A DNA stretch of 64,000 nucleotides from Pseudomonas sp. Bc-h (GTDB taxonomy: Bacteria; Pseudomonadota; Gammaproteobacteria; Pseudomonadales; Pseudomonadaceae). Under the pieces are notes generated by a model. It was not told the origin of the DNA. It saw only the letters and a list, made by a program, of their open reading frames with translations, and made no database searches. The DNA is taken from NCBI RefSeq assembly GCF_002080045.1, contig NZ_MUIN01000001.1, forward strand, positions 425,908-489,907, given 5' to 3'. Made by a program: the position numbers and the translations under genes. Of this stretch, positions 9,583-17,925 are shown piece by piece; positions within the stretch are counted from its first letter, which is position 1, and each line of letters opens with the position of its first letter.

Positions 9583-10677
9583 ATGCTGGATTGGAAGAAG
9601 CGCTCGGGCACCGCGGGCGAGGGTGAGCGTGTTGATGCTAAGCCGGTAGGCAAGGCGCCTCGGGGATATTGGGGCGGTCTGCTCTTCAGCCGCGCAGTGG
9701 GTGCCGTTGTCGGCATCTATCTGGTCGTTACGGTGGTCCTCGGCATTTGGTGGAGCAGCGAGCCTCCCTTGTTTCCGGTCCAGCAACAGGCTCAGGCCGC
9801 GGCCGAGCGTGAAGGCAAGCAGATGGTGATTGGTTACACCACGGTCGAAACCCTGAAGACCGTCGCCTCGACGCTGCTGGACAAGCCTGGTGGCTACATT
9901 TCCAACGACCGTTTCCCGCCTGGCCTGTGGATGGACAACACCCCGAGCTGGGAATATGGCGTCCTGGTCCAGGTACGTGATTTGAGTCGAGCCTTGCGCA
10001 AGGATTTCGCACGCTCGCAGTCGCAGTCGGCTGAAGATGGCGATCTGGCGCGTGCCGAGCCGCTGTTCAACTTCGACAACAAGAGCTGGATTCTGCCTTC
10101 GAGCGAGTCCCAGTATCGCGAAGGGATCGCTGCGCTGAGCCGTTATCAAGCTCGCTTGTCCGATCCGAATCAGAAAGGCGCACTGTTTTATACTCGTGCC
10201 GATAACCTGAACAACTGGCTCGGTGATGTGGGTACGCGTCTGGGTTCGCTGTCCCAGCGTTTGTCGGCCAGCGTCGGCCGCGTCAAACTCAACAGCACCC
10301 TGAAGACAGAAGCGCAGTCCACCGTGACAGTGAAGCCGGGCGAAGTGCCTCAGGTCGATGAAGAAATCGTCGAAACCCCGTGGATGCAGATCGACAACGT
10401 GTTCTACGAGGCACGCGGTCAGGCCTGGGCACTGTCGCATTTGCTGCGCGCCATCGAAGTCGACTTCGCCGACGTGCTGGCGAAGAAGAACGCCACTGTT
10501 AGTGTCCGTCAGATCATTCGTGAGCTGGAGGCCTCTCAGGAACCAATGTGGAGCCCGGTGATTCTCAACGGCAGCCCGTTCGGCGTATTCGCCAACCACT
10601 CGCTGGTCATGGCCAACTACCTGTCGCGCGCCAACGCCGCAGTCATCGACTTGCGCCAACTGCTGTCTCAGGGTTGA
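9583..10677 (+). CDS. DUF2333 family membrane-anchored protein
   Basis: A 364-residue conserved protein of unknown function. It has a charged N-terminus (1-27), one transmembrane helix (about 36-55, AVGAVVGIYLVVTVVLGIWW) and a soluble, probably periplasmic remainder. The stretch GGYISNDRFPPGLWMDNTPSWEYGVLVQVRDL is characteristic of DUF2333. It is the first gene of a plus-strand run (DUF2333, Nudix, Sui1, speA) also present in P. aeruginosa (PA4842-PA4839). The next gene starts 3 bp after its stop, so the two are cotranscribed. Confidence 0.85.
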   Translation: MLDWKKRSGTAGEGERVDAKPVGKAPRGYWGGLLFSRAVGAVVGIYLVVTVVLGIWWSSEPPLFPVQQQAQAAAEREGKQMVIGYTTVETLKTVASTLLDKPGGYISNDRFPPGLWMDNTPSWEYGVLVQVRDLSRALRKDFARSQSQSAEDGDLARAEPLFNFDNKSWILPSSESQYREGIAALSRYQARLSDPNQKGALFYTRADNLNNWLGDVGTRLGSLSQRLSASVGRVKLNSTLKTEAQSTVTVKPGEVPQVDEEIVETPWMQIDNVFYEARGQAWALSHLLRAIEVDFADVLAKKNATVSVRQIIRELEASQEPMWSPVILNGSPFGVFANHSLVMANYLSRANAAVIDLRQLLSQG

Positions 10678-10680
10678 TCG

Positions 10681-11226
10681 ATGTCAGTCTCTGAACGGGA
10701 AGTCGCCCATCGGGCGGCTTCCGACGCTGAACAGATCGCCTGGGTCGATCGGCAGGATCAACTGCTCGGCTCCCTGCCTCGCGCAGAACTTCGCGAGCGG
10801 GGGCTGATCGGTCGCGGCACCTACATCCTCCTCTTCAACTCTGCCGGCGAGCTGTGTGTTCACCGACGCACCCTGAGCAAGGCAATTTATCCTGGCTACT
10901 GGGATGTCGCCGCCGGCGGCATGGTGCAGGCCGATGAAAGCTATAAGGAGTCAGCGGCCCGAGAGCTTGAGGAAGAGTTGGGCGTGGCGGGTGTCGAGCT
11001 GACGGCCCATGAACAGTTTTTCTTCGATCAGCCGGACAACCGTCTCTGGTGTGCAGTGTTTTCGGCGGTCTGGGACGGGCCTTTGAAACTTCAGCCTGAA
11101 GAGGTGCTGGAGGCTCGCTTCATCGGCGTCGATCAGGTACTGCGTGAAACCGCCGAAAAGCCTTATTGCCCGGACTCTCTGGCCGCGTTGAAGCGCTATT
11201 TGGCCGACGTCGCAAAAGTCCCGTAA
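10681..11226 (+). CDS. Nudix hydrolase (YfcD-like)
   Basis: The 181-residue protein contains a complete Nudix box, G-x5-E-x7-REL-EEELG-V (GGMVQADESYKESAARELEE followed by ELGV), which binds the metal and cleaves nucleoside diphosphate linkages. The preceding RGTYILLFNSAGELCVHRRT and the DVAAGG strand fit the YfcD/isopentenyl-diphosphate-isomerase-like branch. The substrate cannot be told from the sequence. It starts 3 bp after the DUF2333 gene, so it is translationally linked to it. Confidence 0.9.
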   Translation: MSVSEREVAHRAASDAEQIAWVDRQDQLLGSLPRAELRERGLIGRGTYILLFNSAGELCVHRRTLSKAIYPGYWDVAAGGMVQADESYKESAARELEEELGVAGVELTAHEQFFFDQPDNRLWCAVFSAVWDGPLKLQPEEVLEARFIGVDQVLRETAEKPYCPDSLAALKRYLADVAKVP

Positions 11227-11411
11227 ATTGGCGCATATTTGCACTTAGCATCTGCGCTTTTTGCCGTTACACTGCGCGACCTTTTCAACCTGGACTGCCT
11301 TGCGGTCCAGTAGCGCTGCCCCTGCCTGAGTGGGGCTTCGCGGTCGGCTCCGCAGAGTGGTATTACCCAGCCTGCCCGACCAGACTTTGGTCCTCAAGAA
11401 GAGGATTGCCG

Positions 11412-11783
11412 GTGGCCAAAAAAGCCGCATCCTTCGCCGCCCTCGGTGGCCTGGTGTTTTCAACCGACGCAGGACGGCACTGTCCCGAATGCCGTCAGCC
11501 CGTCGATGCCTGCATCTGCAAGAAATCCGTTATTCCCGAAGGTGATGGCATTGCCCGCGTGCGACGCGAAAGCAAAGGTCGTGGCGGCAAGACTGTCACC
11601 ACCGTTACCGGCGTGCCGTTGCCTGAAGATGCACTCAAGGAACTGGCGACTACGCTCAAACGTCGTTGCGGTACCGGTGGTGCACTCAAGGATGGCGTGA
11701 TCGAGATACAGGGCGATCACGTCGAGACGCTGCTGGCGGAGCTGGTCAAGCAGGGCTTCAAGGCGAAAAAGTCAGGCGGCTGA
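11412..11783 (+). CDS. Sui1/eIF1-like translation factor (YciH family)
   Basis: A 123-residue protein that starts with GTG at 11412 (VAKKAASFAALGGLVFS), with GAAGAGG as ribosome binding site. The longer frame from 11166 overlaps the Nudix gene and lacks family similarity. It has a small CPEC...CIC cysteine cluster at about 24-36 and a C-terminal SUI1 domain with GRGGKTVTTVTGVPL and LKRRCGTGGALKDGVIEIQGDH. YciH proteins act like eIF1 in start-site fidelity in vitro, but the physiological role is unclear. It lies between the Nudix gene and speA. Confidence 0.9.
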   Translation: MAKKAASFAALGGLVFSTDAGRHCPECRQPVDACICKKSVIPEGDGIARVRRESKGRGGKTVTTVTGVPLPEDALKELATTLKRRCGTGGALKDGVIEIQGDHVETLLAELVKQGFKAKKSGG

Positions 11784-11968
11784 GCCGTCCTGTCCATCCC
11801 GTCCCACGTTACATTGTCGGTCCGGCGTCGGTCCGTTGAACCAAACTCTGCTGTGAGTTGCAGGTCTACTGCCGCACGGCGAGCTGGCGCCAAACCGTCA
11901 TTTCCACTCTATACACTGCGCCCAGCCGGTCCGGCCGGGGCTTTATGACTTTTATACAGGGGACTTCG

Positions 11969-13882
11969 ATGTCCGTACGACGCACACGCAAAGACGATGG
12001 CAGCCAATGGACAGTTGCGGACAGCCGCAGTGTCTATGGGATACGCCATTGGGGGGCTGGTTATTTTGCAATCAACGAAGCCGGCCGTGTTGAAGTTCGC
12101 CCCAACGGGCCAGGCAGTGCGCCCATTGACCTCTACGAGCAAGTAGACGAACTGCGCAAGAGCGGTTTGTCCTTGCCGTTGCTGGTCCGTTTCCCGGACA
12201 TCCTGCAGGACCGTGTGCGTCAGTTGACCGGGGCCTTCGACGAGAACATCGCGCGCCTGGAATACCAGAGCAAATACACCGCGCTGTACCCGATCAAGGT
12301 CAACCAGCAGGAAGCGGTGGTGGAAAACATCATCGCCACGCAGAACGTTTCCATCGGTCTGGAGGCCGGTTCCAAGCCTGAGCTGATGGCTGTGCTGGCG
12401 TTGGCGCCGAAAGGCGGGACCATCGTCTGCAACGGTTACAAGGACCGCGAGTTCATTCGCCTGGCGCTGATGGGCCAGAAGCTGGGCCACAACGTCTTCA
12501 TCGTCATCGAGAAAGAATCCGAAGTCGAACTGGTGATCGAAGAGGCCGCCGAGCTCAAAGTTGCGCCTCAGGTCGGCCTGCGCGTTCGTCTGTCCTCTCT
12601 GGCCTCCAGCAAGTGGGCTGACACCGGTGGCGAGAAATCCAAGTTCGGTCTGTCGGCCGCGCAGCTGCTGTCAGTGGTCGAGCGCTTTACCAAAGCGGGT
12701 CTCGATCAGGGCATTCGTCTGCTGCACTTCCACATGGGTTCACAGATCGCCAACCTGGCGGACTACCAGCACGGTTTCAAGGAAGCGATTCGTTACTACG
12801 GCGAACTGCGCAACCTGGGCCTGCCGGTCGATCACATCGACGTCGGTGGCGGTCTGGGCGTCGACTACGACGGCACCCATTCGCGCAACGCCAGCTCGAT
12901 CAACTACGACATGGACGATTACGCCGGTGTCGTGGTCGGCATGCTCAAGGAGTTTTGCGATGCGCAGGGTCTGCCACATCCGCACATTTTCTCGGAAAGC
13001 GGCCGTTCGCTGACCGCGCACCACGCGATGCTGGTGATCCAGGTCACCGACGTCGAGCGTCACAACGACGAAGTGCCTGAGATCACCGACAAGGAAAACC
13101 TGCCGGAAACCCTGCAATGGTTGATCGATCTGCTCGGCCCGACCGACATCGAGATGGTCACCGAGACCTACTGGCGCGCCACGCACTACATGAGCGACAT
13201 CGCCTCGCAGTACTCGGACGGCAAGATCACCCTGGCGCAGAAAGCCTTGGGTGAGCAATGCTACTTCGCGGTCTGCCGTCGCCTGCACAATTCGCTCAAG
13301 GCACGTCAGCGCTCCCACCGTCAGGTGCTGGACGAACTCAACGACAAGCTGGCCGACAAGTACATCTGCAACTTCTCGGTGTTCCAGAGCCTGCCGGACA
13401 CATGGGCCATCGATCAGGTTCTGCCGATCATCCCGCTGCATCGTCTGGACGAGGAGCCTCTGCGCCGCGCCGTGTTGCAGGATCTGACCTGCGACTCCGA
13501 CGGCAAGATCAACCAGTACGTCGACGAGCAGAGCATCGAAACCAGCCTGCCGGTCCACGCCCTGAACGAAGGCGAAGACTATCTGCTGGGCGTGTTTCTG
13601 GTCGGCGCGTATCAAGAGATTCTTGGCGACATGCACAACCTGTTCGGTGATACCGACTCGGTGAACATCTATCAGAATCAGGACGGCAGCGCTTACTCGG
13701 CCGGTATCGAAACCCACGACACCATCGAGGACATGCTGCGTTACGTGCACCTGTCGCCGGAAGAGCTGATGACTCATTACCGGGACAAGGTCGCCAGTGC
13801 CAGGATCAGCCCGCGTGAACGTACTCAGTATCTGGACGCGTTGCGCCTGGGCCTGACGCGGTCTTCGTATCTGTCCTCATGA
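11969..13882 (+). CDS. speA: Biosynthetic arginine decarboxylase
   Basis: PLP enzyme that converts arginine to agmatine for putrescine synthesis. With the start at 11969 ([18 protein letters not shown] upstream) it has 637 residues, typical of SpeA. The PLP lysine is K110 in YPIKVNQQ. The [22 protein letters not shown] and [12 protein letters not shown] segments of the fold III barrel and the C-terminal DVGQ-type helical region are present. An in-frame ATG at 11858 would add 37 unrelated residues. A strong terminator follows at 13903-13929. Confidence 0.96.
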   Translation: MSVRRTRKDDGSQWTVADSRSVYGIRHWGAGYFAINEAGRVEVRPNGPGSAPIDLYEQVDELRKSGLSLPLLVRFPDILQDRVRQLTGAFDENIARLEYQSKYTALYPIKVNQQEAVVENIIATQNVSIGLEAGSKPELMAVLALAPKGGTIVCNGYKDREFIRLALMGQKLGHNVFIVIEKESEVELVIEEAAELKVAPQVGLRVRLSSLASSKWADTGGEKSKFGLSAAQLLSVVERFTKAGLDQGIRLLHFHMGSQIANLADYQHGFKEAIRYYGELRNLGLPVDHIDVGGGLGVDYDGTHSRNASSINYDMDDYAGVVVGMLKEFCDAQGLPHPHIFSESGRSLTAHHAMLVIQVTDVERHNDEVPEITDKENLPETLQWLIDLLGPTDIEMVTETYWRATHYMSDIASQYSDGKITLAQKALGEQCYFAVCRRLHNSLKARQRSHRQVLDELNDKLADKYICNFSVFQSLPDTWAIDQVLPIIPLHRLDEEPLRRAVLQDLTCDSDGKINQYVDEQSIETSLPVHALNEGEDYLLGVFLVGAYQEILGDMHNLFGDTDSVNIYQNQDGSAYSAGIETHDTIEDMLRYVHLSPEELMTHYRDKVASARISPRERTQYLDALRLGLTRSSYLSS

Positions 13883-13902
13883 TCGTTCCAGCGATGTGAA
13901 TG

Positions 13903-13929
13903 AAACGGGTCCGAATGGGCCCGTTTTTT
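13903..13929 (+). terminator. Rho-independent terminator of speA
   Basis: Hairpin with a ten-pair stem (AAACGGGTCC / GGGCCCGTTT, one G-T pair), a GAAT loop and a run of six Ts (13924-13929), 21 bp after the speA stop. Confidence 0.9.
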
Positions 13930-14069
13930 ATTTCTCCTACATATTTTCGCTGTGTTTCTATCCACAGCTGTAGGCAATTTCCTGTTCTGCATTTGCCCTC
14001 TCTACTTGCCGCACCTTGTGCCCCAGAATCGCTGGCCGCTTGAAACTGCCAGTCGAGGTCATCCGCACC

Positions 14070-15233
14070 ATGTCGCCGTTCGCCAACGCCCCGCATCTGC
14101 GCCTGGACGTCAGCCGCCCGAACCGTTCACTCGAAGTGCTCAGCTGCAAAGGGGCAGAAGTCTTCAATCAGCCCTATTCCTTCGAGTTGGAAGTGCTCAG
14201 TCACGAGGGGCCGCTGGATGCACACGACCTGCTGTTCAGTGCTGCTTACCTGCATTCGAGCGCCGGAATTTCCGGGATTCACGGTCATATCCAGAGCATC
14301 GTGCGCAGCAGCGCCGAACCCACCTCGGGCCACCTGTTGCAGCCTTCGCCCGCGCATTACCGGATTACGCTGGGGCCGCGCCTGGGGTTGATGGCCTACC
14401 GGCACAATCAGCGAGTGTTTCAGGGGATGAGCGCCGAGCAGATCATCATCCAACTGCTCTGCGAGCACGGTATCGACGAGGCCACTTATCTCTGGCAACG
14501 CACGCAGCCATGCCGGGAGCGGGACTTCTGCGCGCAATATTGCGAGAGCGATCTGCAGCTGTTGCAACGTCTGTGCGCGGAAGAGAACCTGCACTATTAC
14601 TTCCTGCATACCCGCAGCCGTCATGTCGTGGTGTTCGCCGATCAGTCCGAGGACTCGGTACAACTCCTGCCTCTCAGCACAAGCCGGCAATCGGCAATCG
14701 ATGCACCGCCCCCCCGACGCATCAGCATGCATCGGGCCTGTGTGGTTGGCGGGTTGTTCGAGATAGTCGGCCTTGATGACAGGAACAGGCTCAAGGTGCG
14801 TTTCGATTGGGGCAATCAGGGCGATGGTGCGCGGTTCAACGATTGCTGGATTCCAGTGGACCTGGCCTTGTTGCAGGGTAACAACCCGTGGTGGGGAGGG
14901 ATGGAGGTGATCGTGAGCTTTCGCGACGACAACCCTGATGATCCCTTCATCAGCAACCGGTTGTGGGATCCGGACATCAACCCCCGAACCCAGCCGGAGC
15001 CCGTTTCCTTGCCTCGCCGAATCATCACCACTCGCATCGACAGGGAAATGTTTCTGGACGAGTCTCGGCAGTTCACGGTGGACGACGAGCTCATCGTGCG
15101 CATGGCCCGGAACAACGAAATGCACTTCAGGGTCGGGAGCAGTCTGGTGACGATCGATTCGAAAAGCGTATCCCTGAGCGGGTTGAAGATCATGCTGTCC
15201 TCGATCACGGAGGCACAGGGGGAAGGGGAGTAG
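14070..15233 (+). CDS. Short orphan type VI secretion tip protein (VgrG-like)
   Basis: The 387-residue protein matches the VgrG spike. The gp27-like part (1-220) has HLRLDVSRPNRSLEVLSCKG, the F-E-L-V pattern, GMSAEQIIIQLLCEHGI and the ESDLQLLQRLCAEENLHYYF signature. A gp5 OB-fold follows (about 228-325: VVGGLFEIVGLDDRNRLKVR...WGNQGDG...NPWWGGMEVIVSF). The tail has only about 60 residues of beta-rich sequence and no effector domain. Typical VgrGs have 600 residues or more. No T6SS structural gene, Hcp, adaptor or PAAR gene is in the window. The start at 14070 is chosen because the upstream 18 codons do not fit the family. A remnant or a specialised short spike are both possible. Confidence 0.75.
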   Translation: MSPFANAPHLRLDVSRPNRSLEVLSCKGAEVFNQPYSFELEVLSHEGPLDAHDLLFSAAYLHSSAGISGIHGHIQSIVRSSAEPTSGHLLQPSPAHYRITLGPRLGLMAYRHNQRVFQGMSAEQIIIQLLCEHGIDEATYLWQRTQPCRERDFCAQYCESDLQLLQRLCAEENLHYYFLHTRSRHVVVFADQSEDSVQLLPLSTSRQSAIDAPPPRRISMHRACVVGGLFEIVGLDDRNRLKVRFDWGNQGDGARFNDCWIPVDLALLQGNNPWWGGMEVIVSFRDDNPDDPFISNRLWDPDINPRTQPEPVSLPRRIITTRIDREMFLDESRQFTVDDELIVRMARNNEMHFRVGSSLVTIDSKSVSLSGLKIMLSSITEAQGEGE

Positions 15234-15326
15234 AGGTGGCTTGATTCTGCTCCAACTATTTGCGCCCCTCGGAGTCGTAATGCTGAGCGGCCATGACTGT
15301 CCTGACCGCAGCCAGGAGAGCAATCG

Positions 15327-16205
15327 ATGATGCGGGCTTTGGTGGTCGGTGGGTTGTTGATCTTGCTGATGGGTTGCTCACCTTTGAAGGTGCTCAACGC
15401 CTTCACCCCGAGCGGTGGGTTCAGCAAGGCCAGTGACGTGAGTTACGGCAGTGATCCGCGCAACAGGCTGGATGTCTACACCCCAACCAACGTCGGACCC
15501 GACGCACCCGTGGTGGTGTTCTTCTACGGTGGCAGCTGGAACAGCGGTTCGCGCAGTGATTATGGTTTTGTCGGCGAAGCGCTGGCGTCTCGCGGCATCG
15601 TCGCGGTGTTGGCGGACTACCGGCTTTATCCACAGGTGCATTATCAGGGCTTCCTTGATGACAGCGCCCGAGCCGTGGGCTGGACCCGCCAACACATCGC
15701 CCAATACGGTGGCGATCCGCGTCGCTTGTATGTGATGGGCCACAGCGCCGGTGGTTACAACGCCGCGATGCTGGCGTTGGACCCGAAGTGGCTGGCGACG
15801 GTGAGCATGAAGCCCTCGATGCTGAGCGGCTGGATCGGTCTCGCCGGGCCGTACGACTTTCTGCCAATCGAGAATCCAGAGGTGAAACCGGTATTTTTCT
15901 TTCCCGACTCGCCGCCGGATTCCCAGCCGATCAACCATGTGAGCAGTGCTTCACCGCCTGCGCTATTGATAGCCGCGAGGGACGACACATTGGTCAACCC
16001 CGAGCGTAATACCGGTGGCATGGCCAGAAGGCTTCGTGAGCAGGGAGTCTCAGTGCGCGAGCTGTACTTCTCCAAACCCGGACACGCGACCTTGGTGGCC
16101 GCATTCTCTCGTCCAATGCGCAGCCTGGCCCCGGTGCTGGATGAAGTGGCGGATTTCATTCATGCGCAGGATCAGGCCCGGGTAACAGCAGCGAAGGGCG
16201 ATTGA
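15327..16205 (+). CDS. Lipoprotein alpha/beta hydrolase (carboxylesterase-like)
   Basis: The 292-residue protein has a lipobox ending in C17 (LLILLMGC), so it is probably anchored to a membrane. The fold is alpha/beta hydrolase: VVVFFYGGSWNSGSR forms the oxyanion-hole (HGG-like) region, GHSAGG carries the nucleophile S140, and DDTLVNPERN and GHATLVAAF hold the likely Asp and His. It resembles the BD-FAE/feruloyl esterase and kynurenine formamidase-like families. The substrate is unknown. It lies 93 bp after the short VgrG, same strand, with CAGGAG as ribosome binding site. A T6SS link would be speculation. Confidence 0.85.
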   Translation: MMRALVVGGLLILLMGCSPLKVLNAFTPSGGFSKASDVSYGSDPRNRLDVYTPTNVGPDAPVVVFFYGGSWNSGSRSDYGFVGEALASRGIVAVLADYRLYPQVHYQGFLDDSARAVGWTRQHIAQYGGDPRRLYVMGHSAGGYNAAMLALDPKWLATVSMKPSMLSGWIGLAGPYDFLPIENPEVKPVFFFPDSPPDSQPINHVSSASPPALLIAARDDTLVNPERNTGGMARRLREQGVSVRELYFSKPGHATLVAAFSRPMRSLAPVLDEVADFIHAQDQARVTAAKGD

Positions 16206-16221
16206 TCCTGACTGTGTGGGC

Positions 16222-17562
16222 TCAACCTTGAAACCAACCACCACTGCGGTTCAACCGTCTGGCGATATACCCCAGGGTTAAAGCCCTCAGTGCCATGAAC
16301 AGCAGAAACGCCACCCACAGCCCATGGTTGCCGAGCCCGCTGGATAGCCAGGCGAACGGGGCGGCGATGAGCGCAGTCAGCACCATGGCGTTGCGCATTT
16401 CCCGTGCGCGAGTGGCGCCGATGAACAAGCCGTCGAGCAGATAACTCCAGACCGCCACCAGAGGCAGCAAGGCAAGGTAGGGCAGATAGACGTAAGCAAT
16501 TTCCCGCACTTCTGAAATGTCGGTCTGCATGTCAACGAACAGGTGCCCGGCGAAGAGGAACAGCACGGCGAATGCCACACTGCAGATCAACGACCAACCA
16601 CCGGCCACGTTCAGCGAGCTTCGCAAGGCTTCACGGTTTCGGGCGCCGATGGCATGGCCACAGAGTGCTTCCACCGCGTGGGCCAGCCCGTCGAGTGCAT
16701 TGGCGGTGAGCAGCAGTCCGTTGAGCAACAGGGCGTTGGCGGCCACCGTGGCATCGCCCAGTCGCGCGCCTTGCACGGTGATCAGAAAAAACACCGACTG
16801 CAGCACTAGGCTGCGAATGAAAATGTCGCGGTTGACCCCCAGCAGCGGCTTCCAGCTTTGCCAACGTTTCAGGGCGGCCAGCGCCAGATGCCCCGGGTAT
16901 TCGCGCAGGCCCTTGTGAGTCAGGGCGAGTCCCAGCAACACGCCGACCCATTCAGCCAGCACCGACGCCCGGGCGCTCCCGACAACGCCCCAGTCCAGAC
17001 CAAGAACGAACCACAGGTTCAACGCGATGTTGACTAGATTGGTGGTGAGCAAAATCGCCAAAGGCGCGCGGGCGTTCTGCAGGCCCAGGAACCAGCCGAC
17101 CAGGGCGTAGCTCGCCAACGCGGCGGGCAGGCCGAACAATCGGGTATGGAAGAAGTCGCGGGTCAGGTCGTTGAGATCGGCCGAGGGTTGCATCATCTGC
17201 AGCGCCAGATGCTGAAAGGGCAGGCCGACCAAACCCAACAGCACAGAAAAGCCCAGCGCCAGCAGCAGCCCCTGCGTCAGCACCTGACGCAATGCAGCGC
17301 CATCCTTACGTCCCGCGGCCTGGGCAGCGAACCCGGTGGTGCCCATCCGCAAGAAGCTCATGGCCCAGGCCAGAAAGCTGTACAACGTCCCGCCGACCGC
17401 CACAGCGCCCAGTTGATGAGCGTGAGGCAGGTGGCCGATGACGGTGCTGTCGACCAGCGAGACCAGCGGCACCGAAATGTTCGACAAAATCATCGGTGCG
17501 GCCAGCGCCCAGACCTGTCGGTGGGTGGCGCGCTGACGCCAGTCAGTCAGAAAGTTGGGCAT
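16222..17562 (-). CDS. MATE family efflux transporter (DinF-like)
   Basis: A 446-residue inner-membrane protein with about 12 hydrophobic segments. The N-terminus (LAAPMILSNISVPLVSLVDSTVIGHL) and the VGGTLYSFLAWAMSFLRMGTTGFAAQAAG stretch are typical of DinF-type MATE transporters, which export organic cations or drugs with Na+ or H+ gradients. The second half repeats the pattern (LLLNGLLLTANALDGLAHAVEALCGHAIGARN). The start at 17562 (MPNFLTDWRQRA) is preferred over 17601, whose extra residues are not membrane-like. It converges on the hydrolase gene with 16 bp between stops. Confidence 0.9.
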   Translation of the reverse strand: MPNFLTDWRQRATHRQVWALAAPMILSNISVPLVSLVDSTVIGHLPHAHQLGAVAVGGTLYSFLAWAMSFLRMGTTGFAAQAAGRKDGAALRQVLTQGLLLALGFSVLLGLVGLPFQHLALQMMQPSADLNDLTRDFFHTRLFGLPAALASYALVGWFLGLQNARAPLAILLTTNLVNIALNLWFVLGLDWGVVGSARASVLAEWVGVLLGLALTHKGLREYPGHLALAALKRWQSWKPLLGVNRDIFIRSLVLQSVFFLITVQGARLGDATVAANALLLNGLLLTANALDGLAHAVEALCGHAIGARNREALRSSLNVAGGWSLICSVAFAVLFLFAGHLFVDMQTDISEVREIAYVYLPYLALLPLVAVWSYLLDGLFIGATRAREMRNAMVLTALIAAPFAWLSSGLGNHGLWVAFLLFMALRALTLGYIARRLNRSGGWFQG

Positions 17563-17633
17563 GAACGCTCGGCAGATGAAAGGGCACAAGAAGGGCTGCA
17601 TTGTAACGGGATGAAAGCGCCAACGTGGATCAA

Positions 17634-17773
17634 CTGTAGGAGCTGCTGGAGGTTTGGGACAGCCCGGGCCGCGATCGGATGATGCGGTGGGTCAGTCGCA
17701 AATGCGGTCGTCTGACCCACCGCTTCGTCCGAATCGCGGCCCGCACCGTCGTGACCTCCGGCGTCTCCCACAG
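17634..17773. repeat. Large composite intergenic palindrome
   Basis: An imperfect inverted repeat of about 140 bp between the divergent MATE and alpha-2-macroglobulin genes. Nested arms are visible: CTGTAGGAGCTGCTGGAGGT against the complement of ACCTCCGGCGTCTCCCACAG (outer), GGCCGCGATCGGA with TCCGAATCGCGGCC (middle), and GCGGTGGGTCAG with CTGACCCACCGC (inner). Its ends match those of the repeats at 7146 and 7406. The remaining intergenic sequence (17774-17925) holds the presumed promoter of the downstream gene. Confidence 0.85.
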
Positions 17774-17925
17774 GGATTGTGGCGTGCTGCAGATCTGGGT
17801 TTGGTGGTTTGAGCCCTGCGAACAAACGCACAAAGCCAGGGTCTATTCCCGCGCCGCGCTTTACGATCAGGTTTGCGGTGCTATAACTGCTGCTCCTCAT
17901 AATAACTGCCGCCAATGAGTGCCTC

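Noticed and set aside
17679..17918. 79-codon plus-strand ORF before yfhM
   Set aside because: It is translated from the composite palindrome and has no start signal.
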